Shown piece after piece: positions 1-10,549 of a stretch of 64,000 nt of DNA. Source of the stretch: Alsobacter metallidurans. Lineage in GTDB: Bacteria > Pseudomonadota > Alphaproteobacteria > Rhizobiales > Beijerinckiaceae. Position 1 is the stretch's first letter. Each line of letters opens with the position of its first letter. The position numbers and the translations under genes are program-made. Where the stretch lies: positions 785,383-849,382 of the forward strand of contig NZ_BMES01000001.1 in NCBI RefSeq assembly GCF_014636935.1, written 5' to 3'. The notes under the pieces were generated by a model. The model had not been told where the DNA came from, searched no databases, and worked only from the letters and a program-made list of their open reading frames with translations.

Positions 1-2519
1 TGGCTGGCGCTGCGGCTGGCGGCAGGCTCGGACGGCTCGGCGCCATAGGTGGGGCGACCGCTTCCCGGCTCGAGGGGCAGGTCGCCGCCGAGGTCCAGAA
101 CGGGCGCTTGCGCGGCGGCAGGCGCCGGGCGCTCGGCTTCCGGGCTGCGCGTCGGCGCCTTGGGCGCGGGCGCGCGAACCTGCGGCCCGAGCGCGCGAGC
201 CGCTTCGGCGGCAGCGGCGGCCGCCGCCATCTTCTGCGCGGTGAGGCTGGGCGAATGCGCGGTGAGGCTGGGCGAAGCCGGCGCGGCGGTCGGCGCAGCT
301 TCGGCCGGAGCCGCCGCCTGAGCCTTCTCGGCGACGTTCAGCAGGCGGACGCGGTCGCTCGCCATGTCGGATTCGAGCATGCCGAGCCGCTCGACGATTT
401 TTTCAAGCGTGTCGTGCACGGCCTCGAGCGTCTGGCGCGTGCGCACCTCGGCGAATTCGGAGGCGGGGCGAGCGGGCTCGCCGGCGGCAAAGCGCTGCGT
501 GGCCTGCTCGGCCGCACGCTGGGCCGCGATGTCGGCTGCCTGGATGGCGCCAAGCTTGGCGTCCTCGATCTTGGCGAACAGGTCGCCGATGGATCGCTCC
601 ATGCTGCGCAGGGCCGAGAACCCTTCGCCCGATCGCTCCAATGCGGCCGTCATCCGGGCGAGCTGATCCGAGAGGCCGTCCAGCGACGGCCGGTCGCTGG
701 CGCCGGCCTGCACGGTGGCGAGCTTGTTCGTCAGCGTGCCGATCAGGCTTTCGAGCGGGCTTAGATCGGGCGCGGTCTGGTTCTCGACGGCGCTCTGGAC
801 GCGGTCCAGCCTGCTGCGGATGTCGTCAAAGGCGCTGCGGTCCGGCTCGGCCGCATTGGCGTCCAGTCGCTGCCCGAGGTCGCCGATCTGCCGTTCGAGG
901 CGCGAGAAGCGCTCGTTAGGCTGGAATTCGCGAGCGGCGGCGCGCAGTTCCGCCACCGCGGCCGCGATGGCGCCGAGGCCGGCCTTGTCGCCGCCGCGCC
1001 CGGGCTTGGCGGCGAGCGCTGCTTCGAGACGTTCGTTGAGGGCAGCAACCTGGCGCTCCAGCGGCTCGAGCGAGACCGGCCGGGCGGCTTTGCCCACAGA
1101 GGCGCGCAAATCCATGATCTGCGAGAGGATCGCTTCGGCGGTTTCGGCCGAAAGGCCATGCTGCGGCGCCCGGTCGAGCCGGGTTGCGAGCGCACTGATG
1201 TCGTCGCGCAGGGTGGTGAGGCCCGCGACAGGGCGCAATTCATCGATCAACGCCCGCATGTCGTCGATGACGCGTTCGGCCGCCGTAACGCCCGTCCCTG
1301 AAGGGCCGCTGCCCTGCCAGGCGTCGATGCGCTCGGACAATTCGCCGATGCTGCGCTCCAGCGCGGCGAAATCGCTTCGGTTGGCCGTGGTGTGCACCGA
1401 GCGCGCGAGGTCGGCGAGTTCGCGCCGCATCGCGTCCACGCCGGGGATGTCGCGGGGCTCGTCAATCCGCTCCAGACGCTGCGCCAGGCTGATCACGTCG
1501 CCGCGCAGCCCGTCCAGCAACTCCGCCGTGCGATCCTGGTTGGCGGAACGCCGCTCGCGCGCGCCCTCCAGCTTTTGCTGCCGGCTGCGGATCTGCGAGA
1601 TCGCCTCGTCCATCGTCTGGGCGGGGGCCTCGTCCAAAACGTCGTCCGCCTCGTCGTCGTAGGCGGCTCGGCCATGCTGGCCATCGAGCACGTTCAGGAC
1701 GGCCGCAAGCTTCTCCTCGATGCGCGCGATCCTGTCGGACCGGACCCGCGGGGCGTCCCGATGCTCGCTCTGCTCGGTCTCGGCCAGCTTGTCGGCGATG
1801 TCGACCAGGCGGGCTTCGAGATCCTTCATCTTGGATTCGATGCGGCTCGCACCTTCGCGTGGAGCCGGCATCCGTTCGTCCAGCCGCATCTCCAGGCGTT
1901 GGATGGCGGCCTTGATGGGCTGCAGCTCGGCCCCGTCGCGCCGTGAAATCGAGTGCTCGAGCGAGTCCATACGCCCGGTGACGAGCGCCAGCGCGTCGCG
2001 TAACGCGATAGACGTGCGTTCCTGCGCCTGCGCGAGCGTGCCGAGCTCGTCGCGACGCTGGCTGTCGGCGCGCTCCATGAAGCGCACCATCGAATCCAGC
2101 GCCGTAGCGGTTTTGGCCTCGACGGCGTCCGTGCGCGCCTGCGTCTCGCGCATTGCGCGCTCGAGCACGGCGGCGAGATCGTTGCGCTGCGGTTCAGGGT
2201 GGCGCTGTGAGGCGCGCGGAATGGCGGTCTCGCTGGCGCGGCGCGACAGCGCCTCCAGTTGGTTTTCCAGGCTGACCAGCTTCTCGGCCGCGGCGCGCTC
2301 GTCGTCAGCCGCAGGCAGGGCGGCGGGTTCGTGCTGGGCCGGAGCATCCCGCTCGTCTCGTTCACGAGCCTCGCGCGCTTCCCGCTGCTCGGCCGTTTCG
2401 GCGATCACGGTGTTGAGCCACTCGCCGAGCGTCATGCCGGCCCGGCGCGCCGCGTCTTTCGCGGTATCGCGCGCATTGGCGTCGACACCCTTCACGCTCC
2501 ACGGGATCGCCTGTTTCAT
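1..2519 (-). CDS. PodJ-like polar localization protein (3' end outside window)
   Basis: The minus frame is open from an ATG at 2519 to the window edge, giving about 839 visible codons without a stop. It begins MKQAIPWSVKGVDANARDTA and continues with a GMTLGEWLN motif. This N-terminus is typical of PodJ-like proteins of Hyphomicrobiales, which often end in Sel1 repeats and a peptidoglycan-binding domain. The visible part is almost all charged heptad-like sequence (repeated LERQ, LEDRL-like stretches), consistent with long coiled coils. An Ala/Pro-rich linker follows near the window edge, with a duplicated SPSLTA motif. By family knowledge it would act as a polar scaffold. The membrane segment and C-terminal domains are outside the window, so the name is an inference from the N-terminus and coiled coils. 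Confidence 0.75.
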   Translation of the reverse strand, partial: MKQAIPWSVKGVDANARDTAKDAARRAGMTLGEWLNTVIAETAEQREAREARERDERDAPAQHEPAALPAADDERAAAEKLVSLENQLEALSRRASETAIPRASQRHPEPQRNDLAAVLERAMRETQARTDAVEAKTATALDSMVRFMERADSQRRDELGTLAQAQERTSIALRDALALVTGRMDSLEHSISRRDGAELQPIKAAIQRLEMRLDERMPAPREGASRIESKMKDLEARLVDIADKLAETEQSEHRDAPRVRSDRIARIEEKLAAVLNVLDGQHGRAAYDDEADDVLDEAPAQTMDEAISQIRSRQQKLEGARERRSANQDRTAELLDGLRGDVISLAQRLERIDEPRDIPGVDAMRRELADLARSVHTTANRSDFAALERSIGELSERIDAWQGSGPSGTGVTAAERVIDDMRALIDELRPVAGLTTLRDDISALATRLDRAPQHGLSAETAEAILSQIMDLRASVGKAARPVSLEPLERQVAALNERLEAALAAKPGRGGDKAGLGAIAAAVAELRAAAREFQPNERFSRLERQIGDLGQRLDANAAEPDRSAFDDIRSRLDRVQSAVENQTAPDLSPLESLIGTLTNKLATVQAGASDRPSLDGLSDQLARMTAALERSGEGFSALRSMERSIGDLFAKIEDAKLGAIQAADIAAQRAAEQATQRFAAGEPARPASEFAEVRTRQTLEAVHDTLEKIVERLGMLESDMASDRVRLLNVAEKAQAAAPAEAAPTAAPASPSLTAHSPSLTAQKMAAAAAAAEAARALGPQVRAPAPKAPTRSPEAERPAPAAAQAPVLDLGGDLPLEPGSGRPTYGAEPSEPAASRSAS

Positions 2520-2832
2520 CGTCACGCTCGTTCTGGCGCGGGCGAGGGGCCCGCTGCTGGCCACGCCGGCGGAAGCCGATGCGGTTGCGAAATCTGCCCC
2601 CGCCTAGACAAATCGGAGACGGGCTTCACGCTCCGACTTTTCAAGAAACACGGTAAACAGGGGGTTAAGGATTGTTCCCCGGCTGTTAAGTTTTGTGAAA
2701 GCAGGCCGGAGTTGGCGACACCCGGTTGTATTCGAGCCTCTTTCCATCCTTCTGGAAAAGGTTTATATGTGAACCAAATCGTGGCTGGGCTCCGTCGGCG
2801 TCGCTGGCCAAACGTACCGAGGAGATGCCGCC
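2520..2832. promoter_or_regulatory. Divergent intergenic region, podJ-like / acyl-CoA dehydrogenase
   Basis: This 313-base gap separates two divergent genes and must hold both promoters. It is more AT-rich than its surroundings between about 2625 and 2790, with runs such as GGTTAAGGATTG and TGTTAAGTTTTG. A purine-rich ribosome site (GAGGAG, about 2819-2824) precedes the ATG at 2833. I see no clear full CtrA site (TTAA-N7-TTAA), no FixK box and no RNA gene. Confidence 0.4.
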
Positions 2833-4626
2833 ATGCCGTCCTACAAGGCTCCCGTCGAGGACGTTCTCTTTTTGCTGAACGACGTCTTCGGCATGCAGCG
2901 CTACAGCAACCTGCCGGGCTTTGCGGATGCGTCGCCGGACGTGGTCGAGGCAGTGCTCGGCGAAGCCGCCAAGCTCTGCGAGGAGGTGCTGCAGCCGCTC
3001 AACCGCGTAGGCGACCTCGAAGGCTGCACCCGCCATGACGACGGCCGCGTCACCACGCCGAAGGGCTTCAAGGACGCTGTGAACGCCTTCTCGGACGGAG
3101 GCTGGATTGGCCTCGCGGCGGATCCCGAATATGGCGGCCAGGGCCTGCCCTACACGCTGGCGGCGGTCGTCAACGAGTTCTCGTCCTCGGCCAACATGGC
3201 GCTGGCCATGTATCCGGGCCTCACCATGGGAGCCATTGCGGCGCTGCACACCCACGGCTCGCCCGAGCAGAAGGCGCTGTACCTGCCGAAGATGATCGCC
3301 GGCGAATGGACCGGCACCATGAACCTGACCGAGCCGCATTGCGGCACGGATCTGGGGCTGATCAAGACCAAGGCGGTCCCGCAGCCGGACGGCTCCTACA
3401 AGATCACCGGCACCAAGATCTTCATCTCGGCCGGCGAGCACGACATCACGTCCAACATCATCCACCTCGTGCTGGCCCGCATCGACGGCGCGCCCGAGGG
3501 CGTGAAGGGCATCTCGCTGTTTGTCGTCCCCAAGGTGAAGGTGGCGGCCGACGGCTCGCTCGGCGACCGCAACGGCGTTGCCTGCGGCTCCATCGAGCAC
3601 AAGATGGGCATCCACGGCAACGCCACCTGCGTGATGAACTACGACGAGGCGACCGGCTGGCTGATCGGCCAGGAGAACCGCGGCCTCGCCGCCATGTTCG
3701 TGATGATGAACGAGGCGCGCCTTGGCGTCGCCATCCAGGGCCTCGCCCAGTCCGAAGTCGCCTACCAGAACGCCGCAGCCTACGCCAAGGACCGCATTCA
3801 GGGCCGCTCGCTCACGGGCGCCAAGGCGACCGACAAGGCGGCCGACCCGATCATCGTCCACCCCGACGTGCGCCGGACCCTGCTGCAGATCCGCGCCTTC
3901 AACGAGGCCGCCCGCGCGCTGGTGCTCTACACGGCGCTGAAGAGCGACGTCGCTCACCGCGGCGGCGACGAGAAGGAGCGCCAGCAGGCCGATGACTGGC
4001 TCGGCCTCCTGACGCCGGTGCTGAAGGGCGTGCTCACCGACGTCGGCTTCGACAACGCGGTGCGGGCCCAGCAGATGTTCGGCGGCCACGGCTACATCGC
4101 CGAATGGGGCATGGAGCAGTTCGTCCGCGACGCTCGCATCGCCATGATCTACGAGGGCGCCAACGGCATTCAGGCGCTCGACCTCGTCGGCCGCAAGCTG
4201 CCCAAGGATGGCGGCCGCGCCGTGATGGGCTTCTTCAACGAGGTCGGGACCTACCTGAAGGAGAAGGGCGAGGACCCGGCGCTCGCGCCGTTCTGCAAGC
4301 CGCTCGGCGGCGCCTTGCAGCACCTGCAGCAGGCCACCATGTGGTTCATGAACAACGCCATGGCCAAGCCCGACAACGCCGGCGCGGGCAGCGTCGACTA
4401 CATGCACCTCTTCGGCCTCGTCGCCATGGGCTACATGTGGGTTCGCATCGTCGAAGCCGCCGCGGCCAAGAAGGCGGCCGGCGAGGGCGACGCCGCCGTG
4501 CTCGACGCCAAGCTGGTGACCGCCCGCTTCTTCATGGAGCGCATGCTGCCCGAGACCGCCGCGCATCTCGCGCGCATCTCCGCCGGATCCGACGCCATCA
4601 TGGCGCTGCCCGCCGAGGCGTTCTGA
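2833..4626 (+). CDS. Acyl-CoA dehydrogenase, long form with C-terminal domain
   Basis: A 597-residue FAD-dependent acyl-CoA dehydrogenase catalysing the first oxidation step of fatty-acyl-CoA degradation. The order is N-terminal helical domain, beta domain (MNLTEPHCGTDLG, near residue 160) and C-terminal helical domain with the FGGHGYIAEWGMEQ motif. The IYEGANGIQ motif carries the likely catalytic glutamate. The protein is about 200 residues longer than classical enzymes, and the extra C-terminal domain matches the subfamily that includes DmdC-like 3-methylmercaptopropionyl-CoA dehydrogenases. A GAGGAG ribosome site precedes the start. The thiolase and FadJ genes follow on the same strand, so long-chain beta-oxidation is the likely role; substrate range cannot be read from sequence. 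Confidence 0.93.
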   Translation: MPSYKAPVEDVLFLLNDVFGMQRYSNLPGFADASPDVVEAVLGEAAKLCEEVLQPLNRVGDLEGCTRHDDGRVTTPKGFKDAVNAFSDGGWIGLAADPEYGGQGLPYTLAAVVNEFSSSANMALAMYPGLTMGAIAALHTHGSPEQKALYLPKMIAGEWTGTMNLTEPHCGTDLGLIKTKAVPQPDGSYKITGTKIFISAGEHDITSNIIHLVLARIDGAPEGVKGISLFVVPKVKVAADGSLGDRNGVACGSIEHKMGIHGNATCVMNYDEATGWLIGQENRGLAAMFVMMNEARLGVAIQGLAQSEVAYQNAAAYAKDRIQGRSLTGAKATDKAADPIIVHPDVRRTLLQIRAFNEAARALVLYTALKSDVAHRGGDEKERQQADDWLGLLTPVLKGVLTDVGFDNAVRAQQMFGGHGYIAEWGMEQFVRDARIAMIYEGANGIQALDLVGRKLPKDGGRAVMGFFNEVGTYLKEKGEDPALAPFCKPLGGALQHLQQATMWFMNNAMAKPDNAGAGSVDYMHLFGLVAMGYMWVRIVEAAAAKKAAGEGDAAVLDAKLVTARFFMERMLPETAAHLARISAGSDAIMALPAEAF

Positions 4627-4636
4627 GTTCTGGAAC

Positions 4637-4752
4637 TTCTCCCGCGCAGCGGGGGGAGGGCAGGGAGGGGGCTGTCGAGCGCCAGATAATAGCTTGTCCT
4701 GAGCACCCCCTCTGTCCGCGGCGCGGACATCTCCCCCGCTGCGCGGGAGAGA
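4637..4752. repeat. Palindromic GC-rich repeat element (type B pair)
   Basis: The gap between the dehydrogenase and thiolase holds two facing arms. The left arm, 4637-4672, reads TTCTCCCGCGCAGCGGGG and on into a G-rich tail. The right arm, about 4703-4752, is its approximate inverse, ending in CCCCCGCTGCGCGGGAGAG. Each arm has its own small hairpin around GCGCAGC, so the unit looks like a paired REP/BIME-type element. A close relative of the left arm lies inside cobN at 39553-39590. No coding function is seen. Confidence 0.7.
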
Positions 4753-4825
4753 GTTCGCGCCTCGCCGTTTGATGCTTAAGATCACCCCCAACCGCCGCGC
4801 GCCGGCGGATCTCAGGGAGACCACC

Positions 4826-6034
<1,209 letters not shown>

Positions 6035-6060
6035 CGCAAGCGGAACAGGGAGACACCCAA

Positions 6061-8271
6061 ATGGAACTCGCGAATTTCCGCTTCGAGGTCGACGCCGACG
6101 GCGTGGCTCTGGCCACGTGGGACATGGCCGACCGATCCATGAACGTCATCACCCCGCAGGTGATGGAGGACATCGGCAAGCTCATCGACGAAGTGACAAC
6201 CAACGACGCCATCAAGGGCTGCGTGATCACGTCCGGCAAGGACGGCAGCTTCTCGGGCGGCGCGGACCTCACCATGCTGCAGGGCCTCGGCATGGCCTAT
6301 CACAAGCTCGCAAAGCAGCAGGGCGAAGAGACTGCGATGCAGTTCTTCTTCGACGAGAGCCGCAGGCTGAGCCTGCTGTACCGCCGCCTCGAAACCTGCG
6401 GCAAGCCCTTCGCGGCGGCCATCAACGGCGTCTGCCTCGGCGGGGCCTTCGAACTCGCGCTGTCCTGTCACTACCGCGTCGTCTCGGACGACAAGGCCAC
6501 GCGCGTTGGCCTGCCCGAGGTCAAGGTCGGCCTGTTCCCGGGGGCAGGCGGCACCCAGCGCGTTGCCCGCCTGATGCCGACCGGCGACGCCCTGCAGATG
6601 CTCTTCAAGGGCGAGCAGATCCGCCCCGCCGCAGCAAAGAGCATGAACCTCGTGCACGAGGTGGCCCCGAAGGCCGAGATCGTCGCCAAGGCGAAGGCCT
6701 GGGTTCTGGCCGGCGGCAAGCCCCAGGCGCCGTGGGACGCCGAGGGCTACCGCCTGCCTTCCAACAAGGTCTACTCGCCCCAGGGCATGATGATCTGGCC
6801 GGCCGCCAACGCGATCTACCGTCGCGAGACGCAGAACAACTACCCGGCCATCAAGGCCGTGCTGCACGCCGTTTACGAGGGCCTGCAACTGCCCATGGAC
6901 CTCGCCCTCAAGGTCGAGAGCCGCTACTTCGCCAAGATTTTGCGCTCGCCCGAGGCGGCCGCGATGATCCGCACGCTCTTCGTCTCGATGCAGGAGCTGA
7001 ACAAGGGCGCACGCCGCCCGGCCGGCGTCCCAGCCTCCAGCCTCAAGAAGGTCGGCGTCATCGGGGCAGGCTTCATGGGCGCGAGCGTCGCCTATGTGAC
7101 CGCCAACGCCGGCATCGACGTGGTGCTGATCGACCGCGACATGGAAGCCGCCGAGAAGGGCAAGGCTTACTCGCACAAGCTCGTCACCGACCAGATCATG
7201 AAGGGCCGCGCCAAGACGGCCGACCGCGACGCCCTGCTGGCCCGCATCACGCCATCGGCCGACTATGCGTCGCTGGCCGATTGCGACCTCGTGATCGAGG
7301 CCGTGTTCGAGGATCCCAAGGTCAAGGCGGAGGTGATCGCCCGCGCCGAGGCGGCGATGCCGGAAGGCGCCATCTTCGGCTCCAACACCTCCACGCTGCC
7401 CATCACGGGCCTCGCGGATACCGCCAAGCGGCCCGAGCAGTTCATCGGCATCCACTTCTTCTCGCCTGTCGAAAAGATGCTGCTGGTCGAGGTGATCATG
7501 GCCAAGCAGACGGGCGACAAGGCGCTCGCGCTGGCGCTGGACTATGTGCGGGCGATCAAGAAGACGCCAATCGTCGTCAACGACGCGCGCGGCTTCTACG
7601 CCAACCGCTGCGTCGGCAACTATCTCCGCGAAGGCCATCTCATGCTCATGGAAGGCGTGCCGCCGGCCATGATCGAAAATGTCGCCAAGATGGCCGGCAT
7701 GCCGGTGGGCCCGCTCTCCCTCAACGACGAGGTCGCCATCGATTTGGCGCTCAAGATCGTGAAGGCCACCAAGGCGCAGCTCGGCGACGCGGCGGTGGAT
7801 CCCGTTCAGGAAAAGCTCCTGAGCACCTTGGTGGAAACAGAAGGCCGCCTGGGTCGCAAGAACCGCAAGGGCTTCTACGATTATCCCGAGAAGGGGCCGA
7901 AGACGCTCTGGCCCGGCCTCGCCGCCATCGCGGGCCAGCAGCTAGACCCGGATGCGCTGGACATGGAGGAGCTGAAGCAGCGCCTGCTCGTCACCCAGGC
8001 GCTGGAGGCGGCGCGCTCGGTCGAGGAGGGCATCGTCACCGATCCGCGCGAGGCGGACGTCGGCTCCATCATCGGCTTCGGCTTTGCGCCCTACACGGGC
8101 GGTACGCTGAGCTACATTGACGGCATGGGCGCGAAGGCGTTCGTAGCGCTCTGCGAGAAGCTCGCCGCCAAATACGGCGCCCGCTTTGAGCCGAATGCGC
8201 AGTTGCGCGACATGGCGGCGAGCGGCGAGACGTTCTACGGCCGCGCCGCTGGAGCCCGACGGGCGGCGTGA
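6061..8271 (+). CDS. FadJ/FadB-type enoyl-CoA hydratase / 3-hydroxyacyl-CoA dehydrogenase
   Basis: A 736-residue bifunctional beta-oxidation enzyme. The N-terminal crotonase domain (about 1-200) has GAFELALS and GLPEVKVGLFPGAGGTQR, supplying the two catalytic glutamates. The NAD-binding domain starts near residue 335 with VGVIGAGFMGAS. The dehydrogenase active-site histidine is in FIGIHFFSPVEKM, followed by the C-terminal 3HCDH domains (SLNDEVAIDLALK and GFGFAPYTGG). Length and order match the FadB/FadJ alpha subunit. It lies 26 bases after the thiolase, so the two probably form an alpha/beta complex and share a transcript. Confidence 0.95.
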   Translation: MELANFRFEVDADGVALATWDMADRSMNVITPQVMEDIGKLIDEVTTNDAIKGCVITSGKDGSFSGGADLTMLQGLGMAYHKLAKQQGEETAMQFFFDESRRLSLLYRRLETCGKPFAAAINGVCLGGAFELALSCHYRVVSDDKATRVGLPEVKVGLFPGAGGTQRVARLMPTGDALQMLFKGEQIRPAAAKSMNLVHEVAPKAEIVAKAKAWVLAGGKPQAPWDAEGYRLPSNKVYSPQGMMIWPAANAIYRRETQNNYPAIKAVLHAVYEGLQLPMDLALKVESRYFAKILRSPEAAAMIRTLFVSMQELNKGARRPAGVPASSLKKVGVIGAGFMGASVAYVTANAGIDVVLIDRDMEAAEKGKAYSHKLVTDQIMKGRAKTADRDALLARITPSADYASLADCDLVIEAVFEDPKVKAEVIARAEAAMPEGAIFGSNTSTLPITGLADTAKRPEQFIGIHFFSPVEKMLLVEVIMAKQTGDKALALALDYVRAIKKTPIVVNDARGFYANRCVGNYLREGHLMLMEGVPPAMIENVAKMAGMPVGPLSLNDEVAIDLALKIVKATKAQLGDAAVDPVQEKLLSTLVETEGRLGRKNRKGFYDYPEKGPKTLWPGLAAIAGQQLDPDALDMEELKQRLLVTQALEAARSVEEGIVTDPREADVGSIIGFGFAPYTGGTLSYIDGMGAKAFVALCEKLAAKYGARFEPNAQLRDMAASGETFYGRAAGARRAA

Positions 8272-8318
8272 GCGGGGCGCGCTAACGCCGGACGCGGAGA
8301 AGGATTTCGGCGGCCGAA

Positions 8319-8466
8319 CCCTCACCCCAGCCCTCTCCCCATTCCGGGGAGAGGGTGTCTGTTGCGGCGCTTCGCAAGCGTTGCGGCATTTCGGAATCCG
8401 ACAGCAAAAGCGCGGCGAACGAGAGCGTCCCCTCGCCCTGGAACAGGGAGAGGGACAGGGTGAGGG
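8319..8466. repeat. Palindromic GC-rich repeat element (type A pair), intergenic
   Basis: Two inverted arms flank about 75 bases. The left arm, 8319-8355, reads CCCTCACCCCAGCCCTCTCC and closes as a hairpin on GGGGAGAGGG. The right arm, 8430-8466, ends AGAGGGACAGGGTGAGGG, the near-complement of the left arm's outer end. The same arms occur in cobN at 40359-40488. The rest of the gap up to 8541 shows no gene. Confidence 0.7.
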
Positions 8467-8541
8467 CAAGCCGCCGAGCGTCGGTGTTCGAGAAGAGGGC
8501 AACAGCTTGCCGTTGCGGTCAGTTTCCGAAAGCAAGCCCCC

Positions 8542-9057
8542 CTACGCCTCCAGCTCCTTCAGCAGATCGTCAAGATCCAGCCGCTCCGTCACCATGGCCA
8601 GCGAGCCATCGGGCTTGCGGGGCCATTCGCTCTCGGGCTTGTCCCAGTAGAGCTCCACCCCGTTGCCGTCCGGATCATCGAGGTACAGCGCCTCGCTGAC
8701 GCCGTGGTCCGAGGCGCCGCCCAGCGGGATGCCGGCGACGATCAGGCGGCGCAGCGCGTCGGCCAGGTCCCGGCGGGTCGGGTACAGGAACGCCGTGTGG
8801 AACAGGCCGGTGGCGCCGCGCGGCGGGGGCGAGCCTCCGCGGCTCTCCCAGGTGTTGAGGCCGATGTGGTGGTGGTATCCGCCGGCCGACAGGAACGCGG
8901 CCTGCGTGCCGTAGTGCTGCTGCACCTGGAAGCCGAGCACGCCGCCGTAGAACGCGATGGCGCGATCGAGATCGGCGACCTTCAGGTGGACATGCCCGAT
9001 ACGCGTTCCGGCCGCGACGGGCGGGAAGGCGGCGGGTGCGGTGGCGGCGGCGCTCAT
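8542..9057 (-). CDS. VOC-family dioxygenase/glyoxalase-like protein (CatE-type)
   Basis: A 171-residue vicinal-oxygen-chelate protein. It has HVHLKVADLDRAIAFY at the first beta strand, a GGYHHHIGLNTW segment and DPDGNGVELYWD near the end. The likely metal ligands are one histidine of HVHLKV, one of the HHH run and the glutamate of VELYWD, the arrangement of catechol-2,3-dioxygenase-like enzymes. One such module resembles half of a CatE-type extradiol dioxygenase. The substrate is unknown, and the family also includes lyases and resistance proteins. It is convergent with the beta-oxidation genes and downstream of a repeat element. Confidence 0.85.
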   Translation of the reverse strand: MSAAATAPAAFPPVAAGTRIGHVHLKVADLDRAIAFYGGVLGFQVQQHYGTQAAFLSAGGYHHHIGLNTWESRGGSPPPRGATGLFHTAFLYPTRRDLADALRRLIVAGIPLGGASDHGVSEALYLDDPDGNGVELYWDKPESEWPRKPDGSLAMVTERLDLDDLLKELEA

Positions 9058-9116
9058 GGCTCTTCCTCGGGTGTCTTGAGACCTTCAAGGTAAGCCGACG
9101 ACCCGGTTGAAACCAT

Positions 9117-9150
9117 GGCCCCGGCGCAATGACGATCTTGCGCCGGGGCC
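9117..9150 (-). terminator. Strong hairpin downstream of the TadG-like gene
   Basis: A 13-base perfect stem, GGCCCCGGCGCAA (9117-9129) and its complement (9138-9150), encloses an 8-base loop. It lies 16 bases beyond the stop of the minus-strand VWA gene. There is no clear T run, so it may be a terminator or an mRNA 3'-end stabiliser. Confidence 0.55.
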
Positions 9151-9165
9151 AACGTGGCCGCCCTG

Positions 9166-10458
9166 TTACTGAGACAACGCGATGGCGGTGTTCTTCTGGA
9201 TCGCGGCGAGCACCTTCTGGAGTTGCGGGCCGATCTGGCTGGCGGACGAAGCAAGGAAATAATGGTTGGAGTCCGTTGAGCAGGTCCCCAGCACGTCGAC
9301 GCTGCCCTCGATCACATTGATGGTGAAAATCTCGACCCCCTTGGCCTTGATCTCGGCGCAAGCCGCCTTGGTGTCGGCATCCATGGCGGCGTAGTGCGGC
9401 GCCTGATGGTTCGCCGGAATGCTCTTCCAGCGGTGGATGGTGTTCTGGCCGTCCGAGATGATCAGCATTGCCTTGATCGTGCCGGGTCCCCAGGGTTTGC
9501 CCAAGCCGATCGGGCCATCCGGCGCCAACAGGGTGCCGGCCCACGACACGCCCAGCGTGATGTCCGTGTAACCGTCATACTTGATGGTTCCGAGCCTGGA
9601 CTTGATGGCGTTCAGGTTCTTGGTCGGCATCACCATTGCGTTGCCCGTGCCGGCCCAGTCGGTCGCGTCCCATTCAGACCGCGCGCAGGTGGTTGCGGGA
9701 TAACGAGCGTCTGCGCCTGCTGCGCCGGAGAAATTGTAGGGCGAAGCGTCGAGAGGCTTTTCACGGTCGACGATGCAGCCATCCCAGGAGCCGCTGCTGG
9801 TCGAGGGAAGCGGAGAGGCGTTCCAGGTGATCCAGGACGCGCTCTTGTAGGCGTTCGGGTCGACCTTCACGACCGTCGTGAACGGCACGAACGACACCAC
9901 GGCGTTCGGCAGCGCCGAAATCCCGTCCAGGAACGACTTAAGGCCGGCCTTGGCTTCAACGCCTCGGCCGTCTTTTTTCATCGATCCCGAAACATCGAAC
10001 GCGATCGCGATTTCGATCGGTACCGGCACCGCATAATTGGCTGTTGCGGTTGACTGCACCACCTGACTGCCTTTGCCCAGGAAAGCGCCGAGATAGTTCT
10101 TCACCGTCACGGACGTGACAACCGTGACCTTGTTGTTGGCGGTGTCGACAGAAACGGTCCGGGTCATGTCTGGCCAGTCCGTGCCGGCGCGGTTCGCGAC
10201 CAGGAAGTTGTTCGACTGCACCTTGCCGTCGGAGCTCGGATTTTGATTGAGCTCACGCGCGGCCGCGAGGGCCGCCGAATCGGCCACCTTCTGCGTTTCG
10301 TTGCGCGCCCTGTACATGTTGGTTGAATCGATCGCAAAGCCGATCATCGCCAGCATCGGAACCAACAGAACGCCGAAGATTGGGCCGATTGAGCCACCAT
10401 CGTTGCGACGAAAGCGCGCCAAGTTCCGATGAAGCTTCGAGAAGCGTACCGACGACAT
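9166..10458 (-). CDS. TadG-like pilus-assembly protein with VWA domain
   Basis: A 430-residue protein with one N-terminal membrane helix (IFGVLLVPMLAMIGFAIDST, about residues 26-45) after a short basic leader and the GGSIGPIFG motif. This is the TadE/TadG pilin-like anchor, followed by the usual RARNETQKVADSAALAAAR stretch. A von Willebrand A domain begins near residue 150 with the MIDAS motif DVSGSM and continues to IISDGQNT. Tad-associated VWA proteins act at the cell envelope in Flp pilus assembly, but no other tad gene lies nearby, so this is an orphan copy. Four cysteines in the exported part (CIVD, TTCARSE, AACAEI, GTCSTD) could form disulfides. Confidence 0.85.
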   Translation of the reverse strand: MSSVRFSKLHRNLARFRRNDGGSIGPIFGVLLVPMLAMIGFAIDSTNMYRARNETQKVADSAALAAARELNQNPSSDGKVQSNNFLVANRAGTDWPDMTRTVSVDTANNKVTVVTSVTVKNYLGAFLGKGSQVVQSTATANYAVPVPIEIAIAFDVSGSMKKDGRGVEAKAGLKSFLDGISALPNAVVSFVPFTTVVKVDPNAYKSASWITWNASPLPSTSSGSWDGCIVDREKPLDASPYNFSGAAGADARYPATTCARSEWDATDWAGTGNAMVMPTKNLNAIKSRLGTIKYDGYTDITLGVSWAGTLLAPDGPIGLGKPWGPGTIKAMLIISDGQNTIHRWKSIPANHQAPHYAAMDADTKAACAEIKAKGVEIFTINVIEGSVDVLGTCSTDSNHYFLASSASQIGPQLQKVLAAIQKNTAIALSQ

Positions 10459-10483
10459 TGCTCAACCCTGCTCAATTATTGGG

Positions 10484-10497
10484 TTGAAATGTATCAA
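10484..10497. promoter_or_regulatory. FNR/FixK-box-like palindrome upstream of the TadG-like gene
   Basis: TTGAAATGTATCAA matches TTGAT-N4-ATCAA at 9 of 10 conserved bases. It lies 26 bases before the minus-strand start at 10458, which is close for a normal activator site. It overlaps a TCAACCC...GGGTTGA inverted repeat. Function is inferred only. Confidence 0.35.
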
Positions 10498-10549
10498 CAA
10501 CATCTGAAGGTCTTGTGAATCGATATCCTTAAGATTCGCTGACGGTGAT

